Made by a program: the position numbers and the translations under genes. From Tomocerus qinae (Eukaryota > Arthropoda > Collembola > Entomobryomorpha > Tomoceridae), in contig CM034548.1 of assembly GCA_020055645.1 (NCBI GenBank), positions 23,610,201 through 23,674,200 of the forward strand: a stretch of DNA of 64,000 nt. Direction: 5' to 3'. How positions within the stretch are numbered: position 1 is the stretch's first letter; each line of letters starts with the position of its first letter. Of the stretch, positions 31,030-45,900 are shown piece by piece. Under the pieces are notes generated by a model. That model saw only the letters and a list, made by a program, of their open reading frames with translations. It was not told where the DNA came from and made no database searches.

Positions 31030-34000
31030 CCGTCCTACCTAAAATTCAAAACAAAATAATTATAGGACATAGGAACACAATTGGAATTATACTAGAATTA
31101 TCCGTGACCTGATTTTCAAATGAATCATTTTGTCATCACAAGTAACCGTGTATCACAATACAACAGATGACAGAAAACCAGATACTAATTCATAATTTCG
31201 CAACAGCCAACAGCTGTTGGTTGTCATTAAATGATTTCAAAAATGATAACAAAATCCAAGAATTGTAATTCAGTGATCTATCAACAACTGACAATTTACG
31301 ATTATCCAGTCAACCCCAAATATTTGTTCATTAACCAGCAAAAAATTAGTTGTGATAAGAACATTGATCATGATTCAGCTATTTTGTTTGACTAAACTGA
31401 AGGATAAAAATGAAGACTTACTCAATCGCTATTCAAAATCCAATAAAAGAGCTCCGTTGACTCGATCCATGATTAAAAGTAAAAGAATAAAATTAAACAG
31501 TTGACAAACCAAAACTCGCCACTTTAAATGTTTGTATTGTGTGGGGTGGGATGCAAACTTTGGAGTTAGAGTTTCTGTTGTTGACCTTTTGTCAACTGAT
31601 AGTATTTGAATTTCCCTCTCATCAAAAGATATACCTTGTTTGTCAATTTAACATCCTTTCACATCCTAACACCAAACTAACTTTCTCTTACACTTTCTCT
31701 TCCATTCATTCATTCATTCATAGTATTTCTTGTGTCACTTTATCTCGTTCTCCCTCACGTCACCAATTACTTTTCCCAATTCACCATGTATTGACATGTA
31801 TACACTTTACTATTTATTATTACAGAAATGTTTATACATGTTAGCTTTTTCATCATTGCCTGAAAACTTTGTTCCAAAATAAATCTACAAAATTCAGTTT
31901 CTGTTTTTGCTTTTCATGATAAAAATTATTACATGGTATTACATGTAGTCGTTGCTCATTGCCATAATGATTATCCGTTGGGTAGGTACCTACTAATATG
32001 TGATATAAATGGAGTATACGTATATTTTATGACCGTTATTTTTAGTTTAGATGGAAAATGTCAAGGAGAATGTCTTTTTATAAAAATAATATTCATTGTA
32101 TCATTTGATTCTTCACAGTGTAATGAGTAATGCCATTACCTACTAATACATTATAAAGTAGAACTGACCTTTTGCTTAGCTAGGGATATCTAACAAGCTA
32201 TGTATGAAAGTAAGAAATTTTTATAAGCCGTTTTAAAATTTCAGTGAAAAAAATTAAACACTTGAAATACTCGATTTTTATTTCATCTGGATGTAATTAT
32301 TGCCATTGAAGCGCGTTAAGGAAGCAGTTCTCTCCCTAAATCCTAGATAAAGAGAATCCTTTTCTCAAAAGGTTAAAAATGGTAAAATTTTCTTTCAAAT
32401 AAACTCGAAAATGTCACGGTTTTGCCAATATTTTTTGGAGTGCTCCTCCTTGGTCCAATTGCATGTGTCTTGTGAATTTATTTATAGGAAACATACTATA
32501 CATATATCATGAAATGCAGTTAACATTAGTGTCATGAGTTGAATGTGCTCTTATTATTGCTCATTTTGAGACAAAGAAAGTAAAAAAGAAAAATGACATG
32601 TGTATATAAAATGTTTGGCATTAAAATATGCAATTATTAAAATGATGAATAAGCAGTACATAAAAACTCATTTATTGAAGCTAGCTTTATATGCATATAT
32701 TTATTGGTTTCATGAGGGTTTTAGCAATAACATTGTTAGCAGTATATATGAAAGGGCATAGCATGAGTAGGTATAGAGTTTTATTTCTTAAATTGTTCTT
32801 TTGCATAGATAGTAAAAATGGTATTAATATGGTTATAATTCGTTTTTGACACTGTTAGAAATATTTGGATAGTGTAAGTGTAAATCGCGTCATAGTGGAT
32901 GATAGGTGTTTGGATAGAATTGGTCGAATAATAATAGAAGGTGAGAGAGTTAGTGAATGAATGGCTGGATTTGGTTAGAGATAGGATGTTTTATAGAGTT
33001 TTCGTTCGACAGAGACGTTGTGTCTCCTTCCTATCACCTATAGAGCCCCGTCGGAAAATTCGTTAGATCTTGAACAGGGAATAGTGGAAGAGATGGAGCT
33101 GACGATGAGTTGCGTAGCGGCAGGAGAGGATTATTGGGCAACCACCCATCATGTCAACTACTAGTACAATGCCTGGCTTGGTGAGGGCCCTTGAAAACTT
33201 ATTGTTAGTTGCTATTCGCTGGTTGCATTGGGATCATCAAACAAGTAGTGTGTTCCGTTTCCCTTCAAAACCCTTATGTACATTACTACATAACAACACC
33301 GAAAGAGCAAGGAAGAACATTCGACGAAACTCACATTATAAAGAGTCCCTATGCTCTTGTCATTGCACCGCCTAAATAAATCCTATACTAGCAATTAGAG
33401 CAAAAAATTAAAATTTCTACCATAATTTCACAGTCAGACTGGCATTCACAATTTTCTCTACTTTGACTTTGTTTTCATCCTATTTCGGTTTGTGTTGTTG
33501 AGTATAGTTCCAGTGCCAGGCCGATCTGTCTGTGTATTTGGAGTTCCTAAATTACATAATAAGTTTACCCGTTCGCTAAATCACACATCTGTGAGCGAAT
33601 CGATATTACAAATTACAGAATTTTAAAATTTGCTTCCAACGTTGTATTGTACGTACATGTTTTAACGTTCCGCCACTTCTTACCTGTTTTTAACTGTCAA
33701 ACGCTGAAAACAATTATAATTCACCAGAGAACCGTATAGTATATAAACTCTTGTCAAACTGGTATTTCGTTACAAGTTACGAGACACAACAAAAGTGACA
33801 GCGAACTTGAAAAGCAAAAGGTGAAAAGTGACATTTCTTCGAAAAATTCAAACGTTTAATTTGTTACCACGCAAAACATCTTGATTGTATTGCTATTAAT
33901 TCCTCTACATCATTACAAATTACAATACAATCTGCCAATTTACTAACAAGTCCATCATCCATTTGACTATTTTCTTTGTATTGATGAAGGCTGCTAATAT

Positions 34001-37000
34001 GGTACAACAAAATGATTCTGACTAACAACGGCCCTTTCAGTGTTTTATTGACTTTTTACGCGATTACCAGTGTCTGAAAGTTTTAGGGACCTAATTATTA
34101 TCCAATTCTATTGTTCAAAATATTTATTATCAGCGATTTTTTAACTATTTTACCACCTAAACTACCGCAGTATTCTGACAGTATTAATTCACAGAGAATT
34201 CTACGGATCGTATATTGACAATTTTAATTATAGTAAGGACATCCGTCATCATTTACCACATTTATGCAAATCATACCTAGCTCACCCATGTTTTAAATTT
34301 CGACTTTTTTAAAAACAATTTTATTAATGACGTGAACTAACATTCAATTACATCCAAAAAATTGTTTTTCGACCTACGACGACATTTTTTAAATCAAAAC
34401 ATCAAACATCCGGAGAAAAGAGAAAACTACATTTTTGAGAAATTATGTATTCATACATAATTTAATTGTCAATTGTCACCATTTCAATCATCTACCATTC
34501 AAAAAAATTTGATGTCATATACGGATATTAACGTTAATCAAAAGAACAGCTTTCGTTTGTGCCTGTCATTTGAATGATATTTAGTGATCATTTTTTCGTA
34601 CAAACAATTTAAGCATTTTAATAGGCGAATTTTTCCAATTTTCATTTAAACTGCAATAGTTCGCTCTAATTCCAGTTAACCCAGAAACACGAGGCAAATA
34701 CTGTGTTTGTTAACATTGGGACATTTATAGATCGGCGTAATAAAAACTTTCACTATTCTTCTCCCACTTTTATGCAAGAATTTCAATAATCAACAACATA
34801 TCACTATTAATAAAGTAAGTCCAAAAACACTACATCACATTCTGTAGTTTGTTGATTTAATATGTATGACCATTTATTAATTGTTTCTCTGCTTTAAATA
34901 TTGCTACAATTATAAGAAATATATCCTTATTTTATTGTAAAATGACTGCAATTCTATTTTTATTTTGGCCTGACACACTAACCTTTCTATTTTAAACATT
35001 ATATGTTGGGGGCTTTCAGTTTAGGCTTGCGTGTACATATATAAATGCTTTTAGCATGAATTCGAGTATAAAAAAGATTCAGAATATTTCATAATATGCT
35101 ATATTATTAAAAAAGGTATTTTTTCATTTAAAAAAAATAGTCGACAGAAGAAATCATTAGATTATTACATATTTTATCATCTTAAAGTAATTATTTAAAC
35201 TATTATTCTGTACTTCGTGTCACCATGGAATATTTCTTTGTATACTTACTCACACTAGTCAATACGAAGTCCATAAATTGATTAAAACTTGCAATTACAC
35301 AAAGACGACATGTCGTGTCGTGGTAGTATCTTATCTTACTTTTACTGAAAATACATACAGTGAACCCGGGAGAACTATTTTTTGCAGTGTATGTCTCAAT
35401 AGTCACCACATTATAAAGCGCTATGCATATCATTCACATACATAGTGCTTTGATCTGTATTTTTAATTAAGTAGTCATCTAAATCTTTACTATTTATTAG
35501 TAATTGTAGGTATACGAACATGAGTTTTGCCGTTTCACCTTGTTGCGAGTAATTACTTTTCATATAAACCTGGATTATGAATTTCTTATTTTCATAAAAG
35601 TCCCCTGCTTTAATGATTCACGAATTTTAAACATTTAGACAATATTCTCCCCTCATATTACTACCCCCTTGGAAAATTATTATTATTTGGTTATAAATAA
35701 GACTCCGTGTAAATTAATTTCGGTTTTACGGCAGATTAGGTAAAGAACATTTTCGATTGTAATACATTGTCATATTAAAATCTTGAAGGTCGTCCTATTT
35801 ATGTACAATATGCTTAATATTTAAGTACTTTTTCGTAAAAATGGCCTTAGTAAGACAATACTGATATAACTGTAGGTACCTATATTGTTAAGGAGGATAT
35901 CATCGTATACGAATGTAGTTTCCTGGTTCCCCAAATTACTATATTCCCAACAGCATAATTACTATATTCGTGACCAGTATTTTGGTTACTAACTAGTCGA
36001 AAGAGGCAAAACAAAAATATTAATTGTATAGCATTTAAAATAGTCAGTTGCAGGCTTGTTGGATTTTTACGTATTAAGACGAATGAAAGACTGAAAATTG
36101 GGATAGATATCTTAGAGTAGTATTTTACTTGTTTTATTGCTACAATTATTAAGCTACAATTATGTCCATCAATAAGTGGAGGGGCATAAATAATTTTAGT
36201 GTAGCTTCGTTGTTAAAGGAAACTTATTAAAATTGAGATTGCTAACAGCTTGAATTAATAGGATTTTCCATCATATAATCTATGGAGATGAGTGTTGAGT
36301 CTTGAATTATGCATAATGCGCCAACGAAACGGACATTGTTTGGGTTAGTGTTGCATTGAATGTATCATGCATAGAATTTGAATAATAGCATTTACCTGCC
36401 TTAGTTTCTAATTGTACTATGGAAGATAGAAAGGTAGAGTAGAACTTGTAGAAATAAGATTATTTAGATCAAAAAGGATGTCAGTGACACAAAGGCAAGC
36501 TGTACTGTATCTGTCTGTATGTAACTTGATATTTGAGACTGAGAATACAGATCTATAAATGCTCCGCTTAGAAATCACGAGTTGAGGTTGAGATATGAGA
36601 TGATGCATATTTCCGTGATGTTGAGTTCAGGAGTAAAAATAATATCTTTGTACAATGTATACTGTGTTAGACATTTAAATCCATTTCTTTTCTAATAAAG
36701 TTTTACATAAAACTATTATAAATAATTAATCCGGAAGAATAGCATGCAATTATAAAGTAATGGATATTTTGATGTACTATTCTTCTTTGCTTGTATATTT
36801 TATTGGTCCGAATTTTTCATTTTTTGTACTTGTGGTTGCCAATATAAGCGAACCAGAGAAAATAAGCATTATTTGAAATAAATTCTCAACCTTAGCGTTT
36901 GGCAATGTATATTTTGTATATTGCCCATATTAAATTTTTATATTGGTCTCTTTTTATTTTGAGTTTTCAAAATTTGGTTTTTAATTATCGATGAATTTTT

Positions 37001-39010
37001 ATTGCTTTAGATAATTTCTAACTTTTATTTTCAACGGATATAAACCAAGATTCCAGAAGATGCTTTACAGAAGTCTTTTATAAGTGTTCTAGTTTTGTAG
37101 TCGAAAGCCTGAATGTCAAGCAAACTAATATTAACCAAATCTGCTGAATAAATAGCTTCATCAATTTTGCCGGCTGTTTGCAATGAAAGCGTGCGTAGGT
37201 TTTTCACATCTTTATGTAGATACTACACTGGTTTAAATTGAGTAAAATTCTTTAGCATATTAAATAATTCAAAGTACATTTGCATGGTCCAGAGGCAAAG
37301 GATTCTGAATAAATGCTCTTTGCTATTCCTTTATTTAAGCTAAAGTTATTTATTTCTGTAACGCAATGAAGTAAGCGTACGTAAGTTGGAAGTAGCACCA
37401 GCAGCCACTTCTTAATTTCATCGAAAAACGGTTGCTTTAGCTCGCCTTTCAATTTTCAGCACTTTTCCTAGTCTGCCCTGAAAATAAATTCGATTATGCC
37501 ATTAGCATATATCAGTATGTTATGACGTCATGAGTAACTTTAACCTTATTTTCATCAAAAGTCATTTCTTTCTGTCGGTTTAAGTTTATCTTTATGGCAT
37601 AAGCGGCATGTGTAGCTTGTATGGAAATAAAAGTAAGTGTCCTGATGGAAAAGATTTAACTTGAAGTGTAGTACAGGATGCTTTAAAAGTGCTATTATAA
37701 TAATTTGTGTTGCCATACACAGAAACCTTACAATTACAATCAAAAGGAAATGATTATTTGAATCATATGAATATATTTGTGCATTATGCAGCCTAACCTT
37801 ACAACTGTAAAAAGTTTTCCAATATTCTGTATATGATATTAGTTGCATAAAATGGGGAAATCAATTTGCGAATGCATTCTGAGACGGAAGCTTTAGCTGT
37901 AGGCTGAAGTTTTTCAAATTTTGTAAAGTTAAAGTTAAAAAATGTTGACTAGAAGGAGTATAACAGCAGAGTGTGATGTAATCAAGAGAGTTTGAACGTT
38001 GGATGATGGTGTAGGATTTTTAAATTATTATGATGGGTAGGTAAGTAGTAGGTAGTTTGTCCGAGTATAAAAATATTGTTGCATAGATAGACATGGTAGA
38101 ACGACAGATCCATTCATACAGCATGCAGCGTGTGTAACTGTAGAAAATAGAATAATAATAGGAATATGAAGTACCTAGCCAGGAGAAGCGGAGCAGTACA
38201 GAGCACTCGCAGCGATCGCAACAGTACATAATATACATTTAAATTTTTTTTATTATCCATCCATATAGTACAAGAGAGAATAAATAGGATAGACGCAAGG
38301 CAGAAAGCCAGCGACAACCTTGAAATATGTAGCTTAGCCATACATGAGTCTCTCTTGGATTGCATCTCTATGTGTTCACCTGGTAGAAAGAGAGTACACA
38401 AAAAACGATTACTTGAGTAAGTTTGTCCATGCCACACTCATTCGTAGCGTGGCAGGGTTGATATTATTGTGAGCAGGAGAGTAGGTAGGTAGCTCTATGA
38501 TTGTGTGTTTTAAGACGACAGGGCCAAGCTGATACAAAAAATAAAAGCTACGTTCGTAATATTATTATGTACAATCTTCGTGTATCTGATGTATCCCTAT
38601 GTGCTCTTCAAGATAAAGCCAACAGCGTTAGCGTTATTCTGTCATTCTGTCTAACTCACTATTCTCTACATTGGTTTCGTGGCCTGTGTTTTATTGCGTC
38701 CAATGCAGCCGTGCTCTTTCTGCAAATCTAGCCCGACTACTGAAGCAAAACCAAGCTAACAATAGCCGTTGAGAAAGGAATCGAGTAATGGTAGGCAAAT
38801 TAAGGAGATCAACTCCAGTAGACAAGGAAGAATATTTGCTCCTTCTTCTCCGACCGACTCTTCCATTTCACTTTACAGTCTGCTCTGCACTCAATTTTAT
38901 ACAGGGTACTCATTAAATATCAACCATGGCGTCAGTCATCACTCGAGATCCAAATGCTCCTGCCTTATGCACGTTCAAATGGGAAGCTACTACGAAACTT
39001 GCAGTCAAAT
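31030..39010. other. Gene-poor AT-rich DNA
   Basis: No supported gene over 8 kb. There are CT-rich blocks with ATTC repeats (31660-31720) and a purine-rich block (32930-32990). A short, more GC-balanced island at about 33000-33380 has a roughly 56-codon stop-free stretch of unknown meaning. The remaining open frames are short and low in complexity. Confidence 0.45.
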
Positions 39011-39945
39011 CAAAATCGGACTATTTTCCTGCTTGGGGCTTTTCAACAACTGCTGCAATCATGGCGGAAACCGAGAATAATCCTGGAGCAGTAGGAAAAG
39101 GAATAAAAATCGGACTATGTTCTTGCTCTGGACCTTTTTTCAATAATTGATGCAATCTTGGAAAGGATTGAGAATAGTCTTGGAGCAGTAGGAAAGCAAC
39201 ACAAAAACCGGACAATTTTCATGCTCCGGTCATTTTTCAAACAATTTTTGAAATAATGACGGAGATACCCAGCCACATTGGCTTTGGCATTGGAGTACGC
39301 GGTCATCTGACCATCAATGTGCATGCCACTGCCAGTTCGAATCTTGGCTGGGTAATATGACCGAAGGCTGTTTAAGGCGACTGTTTGAGTTGTAAAAGTG
39401 GATAAGACACGAGTTTTACATGAGCCACAATTATTTTGAGTGATCTTATGGATACTTCGTAATATAACATGCGAAAGTAGCTTTAGATTACCTAAGTCTT
39501 TGATGGGTTTGTATACTCCCAAAAGTCCCACAAAAATGACTCTTAATGACAGCCTTACGCCTCTCGGGCATTAATTAACAACAATGCCAATGTTAAGGGA
39601 GTTGGCAATGGGTCTGTAAATGTGACCTGCGCCCAGTACTATCACTTTGTAGTGAAGCAGTACACTCCATATAACATACAATTGACGGAGATCAATCAAG
39701 AATACTAAGCATAGTCCTAGATTTCAACTTTGAAATTGGAAGGTACTACGGAATTTCTATTTGTAGGAACACTAAAATCGGACAATTTTCCTGTTCGCGG
39801 GACTCTTTTTCAACAATATTTGCTGTCATGATGGAGACTAAGAATAGATTTTGGGTTTTACACTTTGGAATCAAAAACCACTACAAGTTTCTAGCAATAA
39901 GAACACCAAAAGGGGACAATTGTCGCTGTTGTTTTTTTCAACAGT
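39011..39945. repeat. Decayed tandem repeat, unit about 94-98 bp
   Basis: Copies are anchored on CGGACtATTTTCcTGCTC at 39017, 39111 and 39209 (spacings 94 and 98), with further diverged copies at about 39779 and 39912. Each copy continues with TTTTTCAACAATTGCTGCAATCATGG-like sequence and GAGAATAGTCTTGGAGCAGTAGGAA-like sequence, given here as a loose consensus. A tRNA-like stretch lies between the third and fourth copies. This is probably an old satellite or the tail of a transposable element. Confidence 0.6.
39266..39355 (+). repeat. tRNA-like sequence, possible SINE head or tRNA pseudogene
   Basis: A 7-bp acceptor-like stem TACCCAG (39266-39272)/CTGGGTA (39348-39354) closes a stretch with a TTCGAAT T-loop (39336-39342) and the B-box-like AGTTCGAATC. 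The T stem pairs only partly, and D and anticodon arms cannot be drawn cleanly. At about 89 nt it is long for a tRNA, so a working tRNA is unlikely. It sits within decayed repeats, as a SINE would. Confidence 0.35.
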
Positions 39946-42900
39946 GATAAAAGTTCCCAGAGGTTTCCAAATCAGAATATATTGCTCGGATACAAAAGCA
40001 CAAAACCTTCTCTAGGTTTTTACATTCGGATATTTCCATACTATCAGTTGGACTGCCCACACGAAGTTACACTCTTGAAGAACACTTTTCTAGCCACTGT
40101 AAGAAACCGCTTAAAACATCTCTGCTCTAAAATTATGAGTTGAATTCAAATTTGAATGGATTTATGTTATGTCTATATCTTCAGTCTAGAAGTACATTCC
40201 AGCATTAGTTGATATAAGTCACCAGTGGTTATAACTATTACAAAACCCTGTTAAGCAATGTTCTTAATATTTTTGAGACAATGATTTTAATCTGTCAGTA
40301 GTAAAAAAGGATTTGAAAGTTGTGTTGGTGGATTTATTGTCAACATTTTCAGTGACTCGGCATTGTTTCAAACCTTGAAGTATGATTAAAGAAAATGTCA
40401 TAAAAGATAAATTATGTTTTGTTGAGCATTGACTGTTTTGAGCTTGCACAATTGGTAGCGGACTACTAGAGAAATTCGGGGGCTGTTTTTTGGGAGACCC
40501 TGTGTTACTATTATTGCACATGTATGAGTTAAGTGCTATAACATAAGTGGTTTCTTATGAAATGCTTTTTCATAAAAGCAAGGTAGATGTATTAAATTGT
40601 TTTGTTTCCAGCTTGCAAGCTGTAAGACGCAGACGGTATCAGGTATAACATGAAACGACAGTTAGTTTAGTAGGAGTAGGTACCATGCAATGCACTCGTA
40701 CATCGCACACCGTACGTTTAAAGATTTACATACGTATAACAAACATTTCCCCGAAGCAATTACGAAGCAAGTCGCAATCGTGCCAAAAACAAAGTATGAT
40801 ACTGGCTGGATATCTATCTGCCATCGTTCAACTGCATTTTATTCTATTCAGGGTTGAATTTGCTGTAAAAATAAAAGATGGTAAATATATAAATTCCAAT
40901 TAAAATAACATGGAGGGACACTTGAGATGTCTACACTCTACGCCAGTTCCTTATAATATAAATGAGATGAACTGAATTCGTCGGCTAATTTTTCCTTGTA
41001 TCTGGAGTGAACGTATCGTGAAATGCCAACCTTGATTATGTCTAGCTATGTGTCGTATGCCTATGCAGCATTATTTATTGTTTGGATGTCAGTTGAAAAA
41101 CGTTAGCTGAGCACGTACTAATAGTCTTATCCAAAATTCATACGAAATTCTTTCTGGTAGATAAGCACTATCTAGTCCACACTTGCTCAATGTATCCTTT
41201 ATCAGTTTAGATGGTAGTATATACACACATAAAAATGCAGAGACTTTTGCCCGTAATCAAAGACATTCTAGTGGCTAATCAACAGAAATTAGTGTTAGTG
41301 AACCAAAAAAGATTAGTCTCCTTGAGACAATAAATGTCTAGTGTACGAACATAAAAAAGAGTCATTTGTCTTTTCATTCAGTACTGGTGATTACCCTAGG
41401 AAAATAAATACACAAATGAATTTAGACTAGGCAGGGTTGAAACCACAAAATAAGGAATATTAATTGAAATTGACTTTGTCTGAACTTGGTGCTAGAGAAG
41501 AAAGAAGTTTGCCCTGAAATGCTTCATCACCATGTCGAAAAAAAAGATTCCCATGTCCCTGTTTTCAACGCATTTAATTGTAATCTTTATTTGTAACTAA
41601 ATATCAATTTTACAGGAGATACCAAATGGAATGTGAATAATATAATGCAAGTAGTGCGAATGGTATTTGATGCGAGATGAATTTTATCTGTTGGTAATTT
41701 GTTTAGTCATAGTCACAGTTTGTATGTATATAGTACCTAAGTATACAAAGGGAAGACATATAAGAGTACCTGTGAATGTGTTTCTATTTAGTCCAATCAA
41801 GTGTTGTCTATTGTAAGTCGTAAGTACACAATAATAGCCAGGTAAGTAAGTATACTATCTATCTATACATACAGTAGAGTCCACACATTATATCCTCTCC
41901 CTCCCCACTACATTTTACAGAAAGTTTACTCTTTTTGTGTTGAATGTCGAAATGAGAGCAGTTCTGAAGAGCTACCACATAACATACATTAACTAGTAGA
42001 CGAAATAGCATGGCCATGTAGTTATCTTGCAGTATATATATTTTATGTTTATGTCGTAGTATGCACACTCTCAACAATTCGTCGTGATACAAGGAACTGG
42101 CAGAAATGAGGCTATAGAGTCGGCAGTCCAAGATTCAGCTTTTCAGACTAAACGGTATGACTGCACCGGTGAATGGCCTCTAAAACAAGTGTGAGAGAGG
42201 ATTGTAAAGTACAGTACAGATGATAGACGAGAGAAATAAATGTGGATGAGGAAAGTAAACTACATAAGTATGCACATTCTATAAAATAATATTCTTCACG
42301 AGCTAAGTTTTAGTTTACTTCAAATGCTATGTAGATACAGTATTATTGCAGGTAGGTACACACAATGTATTCTGAGGAGTAAGCATGAATTTTGCTATGG
42401 TATCTTCTGATGTGAGGGAAGGGAAGCAAAGAAGTCCAATCCAATGAAGATTTACTCATGCATATTTAGAAACGTGATATCGTCAGAGCGTCGAAATAAT
42501 TTTTGTCTCATTCGATATGCATGAGCGACGACAATGTCAGAAAAAACACGCTTCCTTTTGAAAGTTTATACGTATTCTCTCTAAAAAATGGTTCATGGGT
42601 CTCTGATGACAGACTTTTTAGTCATTGAACTTGTATTTTCGTGGTTACAAATTAAAGACGCATTTTTGAAAGAATAGAGACGTTTGGCGAATCACTAAAT
42701 GTTGCTCAAAATGGATCACTACTACAAAGTAACTACACCTTTCTTGTATGCACCTATTATAAACTATGCATTGATACCCTAACATCAAACACACTTTGAA
42801 ATCAAGTTACTAACAACTCTACCTATTCCACTTCACATACAAATAGTATACATAATAATGTGCTCGACATAACATGGATACAGTTTTCAGCTTCTTTGCA

Positions 42901-45900
42901 AAAACCCAAATACTATTACAATACCTAAATGAGCAGACAATAGCCAACTGTACATAGTTGTAAATATTGTTCAACACAATACTTAAAATACTTCCAGGGC
43001 TCTCCTGTTTTTATCAACTATGCTATTCACTGTCCTTCCGGTAAATTTCTATTGACACTACTACCACCAGCCAAAGATACATTTACATAGTTAAATAAAA
43101 CATTTCAGCCACGTAAGATTTCCAGCAGGAATGATTTAAATAGGTACCTCTGTAGAGAAAGCCTAATGCTACTACAGCACTTTTGTAGCTTCATATTTAC
43201 CTCTGTCATTATTGGATTGGAATGTATTTACCCTGTGTTATTAATTGGATTTAGATGGTACCTGACTCACAGATATTCCGTCAGCATTATATTGATTGTC
43301 TTAATGATTTATTCAGTACTAAATATCACGATTGGTATAGTAAGTATATGCAGACATGAAACTTGGTTGGATTCTCTATCTGATAATAAGTGGAATTAAG
43401 TAATAAAGGACATCATTTTGGTGTCGACTACAATGTTCGTGGATCTTAATGTATTTAGTTAGTACCTATAGATGAATTATTCATGTAGTTACTGAAGTAT
43501 TGAAAAGTTTCTTAATGAACAGACAATATTTACACAAATTGAATTTGGTAACTGCATTTAGATTAAGTGTAGCATCATTTGTATATGTTATTGGCAAATA
43601 CACTATATAGATCTAGATCGTAATCAAATAAAACCCTAGCACAGTATACTTGGCTTTATAGGACGAGCCTACTTTTAATTCAATTTCTACGTCTTTATTT
43701 GTGGTGTGAAGTAGACGTAGGAAAAAGTAGACTAGGCAGCTCTACTATTGTAGTTTTAATACAAAGCCAAGAGATTTTTTCCACGAACGGGTCATTTTTT
43801 CTGATCTCAATTAATTGCAGAGGAGATGCTGAAGTCCACCGTTTTTCATTTGACCACGTCCGGTGCAGAAAGCTCTCGTGAACTCAATTGAGTAAAGAAC
43901 CTAATAATATTTCCCTTTGAAATATCTTTTCGACAGTTTTAGAACTCATGCGTCTGTATTTCGTATGGTCTACACATTTGCTTTCCTTGGTTTTCTCTGA
44001 TGATATCACGAACGGCTTATAAAGTTCTGTGTCTGTTTATGAAAGTTTATTCATTCCAGTTCACTTCTTTGTTCATTTCCTATAATTCTGTTCTTACGAT
44101 TGGATACAAAAATACCTATACAATAGTGGCATGTCGACGATAATGTAAATGTATTAGGTGGAAAGTTATATAATGGGTTTTATTATTATTACTACGATAT
44201 AAGTGAAACAATAAGAAAGCCCCTTGCTGCTATGTGTCGTTGTATAGAGGGATACATTTATTACGTGGCTAAGGAGTATCAAATGTCACACAATACAAAT
44301 ATGTTCTGCGATACGACTTCCTTTTACTCATTTCTCAGAAAGTGTATAGAGAAACTGCTTCTGTCTGACTGAGAGAAGTGACTAGTAGTCACAATATAAA
44401 CGGGGCGTCATATTCACGTGACCAATTCTGTGTCTGCAATAGAAAGATACATTTTAATCAATACCAGTTAGTCCTTAAAGTAAATAGATCTTACAATCTT
44501 ACACAAACTGTAAAGTTTCCTATCGTCTAGAAAATCATTTTAGCATTCAACCAAGAAACAAAATCACAAGTTTCACAAAGATAAATTCCAGCATTTTCCC
44601 AATTTCTAACGCAAACATTGGTTCATGAATATTAGATACAATTCAATTAAAGTACTCCTTGAAATGAGATTAAGTAGGCTTAAGTTTGACATTTCATTGG
44701 TTAAATCATGGTAGAAAATGAAATACTTCGTACTGTCGATGATTGTGTGACCTTTTGTAACTTATAACTCACGAAATTATATTATTTTTATACGAGATGT
44801 GAAAAACGGTAAAAAGTATTTTAATGGGCTATAACATAGTTTTAGTACAGTTGTGGTTTTGAAATAGATAATTGAAGGCGACGGCGTTGGTCTATATGGG
44901 TTGAGGACATTTCCAGATAAGTCGTCCTTAAATGTGTCACAAATGTGTCTTTTTTTAAGAGATGATAGTTGAATTGGTCATGGCTCATTATTATCCTATT
45001 GGGGGCAGACGATATGGCCATTGACTTTTAGGATCTCATGGAAAATCTGGAATATTAAATATTTTTGCGGACATTGGGTTGTAATGTAACTACAAAAATG
45101 TTCGCATTTACGTCGTGCATGAAGAATGTATTCTGGCTGAAATAGCATAAGAGGGAGTTATGTCTAGGAGCATATAGGACGCTGTATTAAAGGGAGTTAT
45201 AATGTTATTGGCGCTTCCAAAACAGAATGCATTTGGATTCTTATGCATAAGTTCTTGTCGCGAGACTCAGACTTCACATATTTTAATATTACATAAGCGT
45301 ACATAACTTCTTTTGTATGTAAGAAGGCAGCGAGCCCAGATAGCCACAGTTTCGCATTTCCCATTCCCCCTCTCAACTTATGGACACCCAGGAAAACTGG
45401 AGAAATTTAAGGTTTATGGGAAGGAGGGGAACATTTTGCTTCTGCCCACTAGCTTTTACTTTCTTGAACCACTCGCTGATTGAGCATCTTTTCAGAGTTG
45501 GAGATGAGCCTCCCCACCCAAAACAATTGGAAAACTATTACACTCCAGTTTTACATCTAAAACCTTTAGCATAGAGATAATGCTCTTTTTTGTTCTCAAA
45601 ATCAGCATCCCCAGCATGTACGTATACAGTATATAGTAGATATACCAACTAAGCTGTCAGAAGACGAATCCTACTATTTTATGTGAAGCCAGTAAAATGC
45701 TCAACTCTGTCAAGTAAAAAATGTGTAAATACAGATGCACACATATCCAGGGATATTAATTTTTGTGCAGCTTTAAGTAGATATCTTACTTATGTGAAAT
45801 GTGAATGTAGGAAATGTAAAAGGTTGCATAACTCATCGTCATCATGATCCACAAGGCAGTTCCATCCTAGAACATACCTCAAGCTTTTTTTATCCTCTAC

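Noticed and set aside
39115-39531. A 138-codon minus-strand open frame
   Set aside because: It runs through the decayed tandem repeats and the tRNA-like segment and shows no family resemblance, so I treat it as repeat-derived.
43166-43399. A 77-codon hydrophobic frame that could be a small membrane protein
   Set aside because: In AT-rich DNA such frames arise by chance. There is no splice context, no family match and no conserved neighbour; the frames at 46103-46333, 53048-53314 and 59672-59854 are judged the same way.
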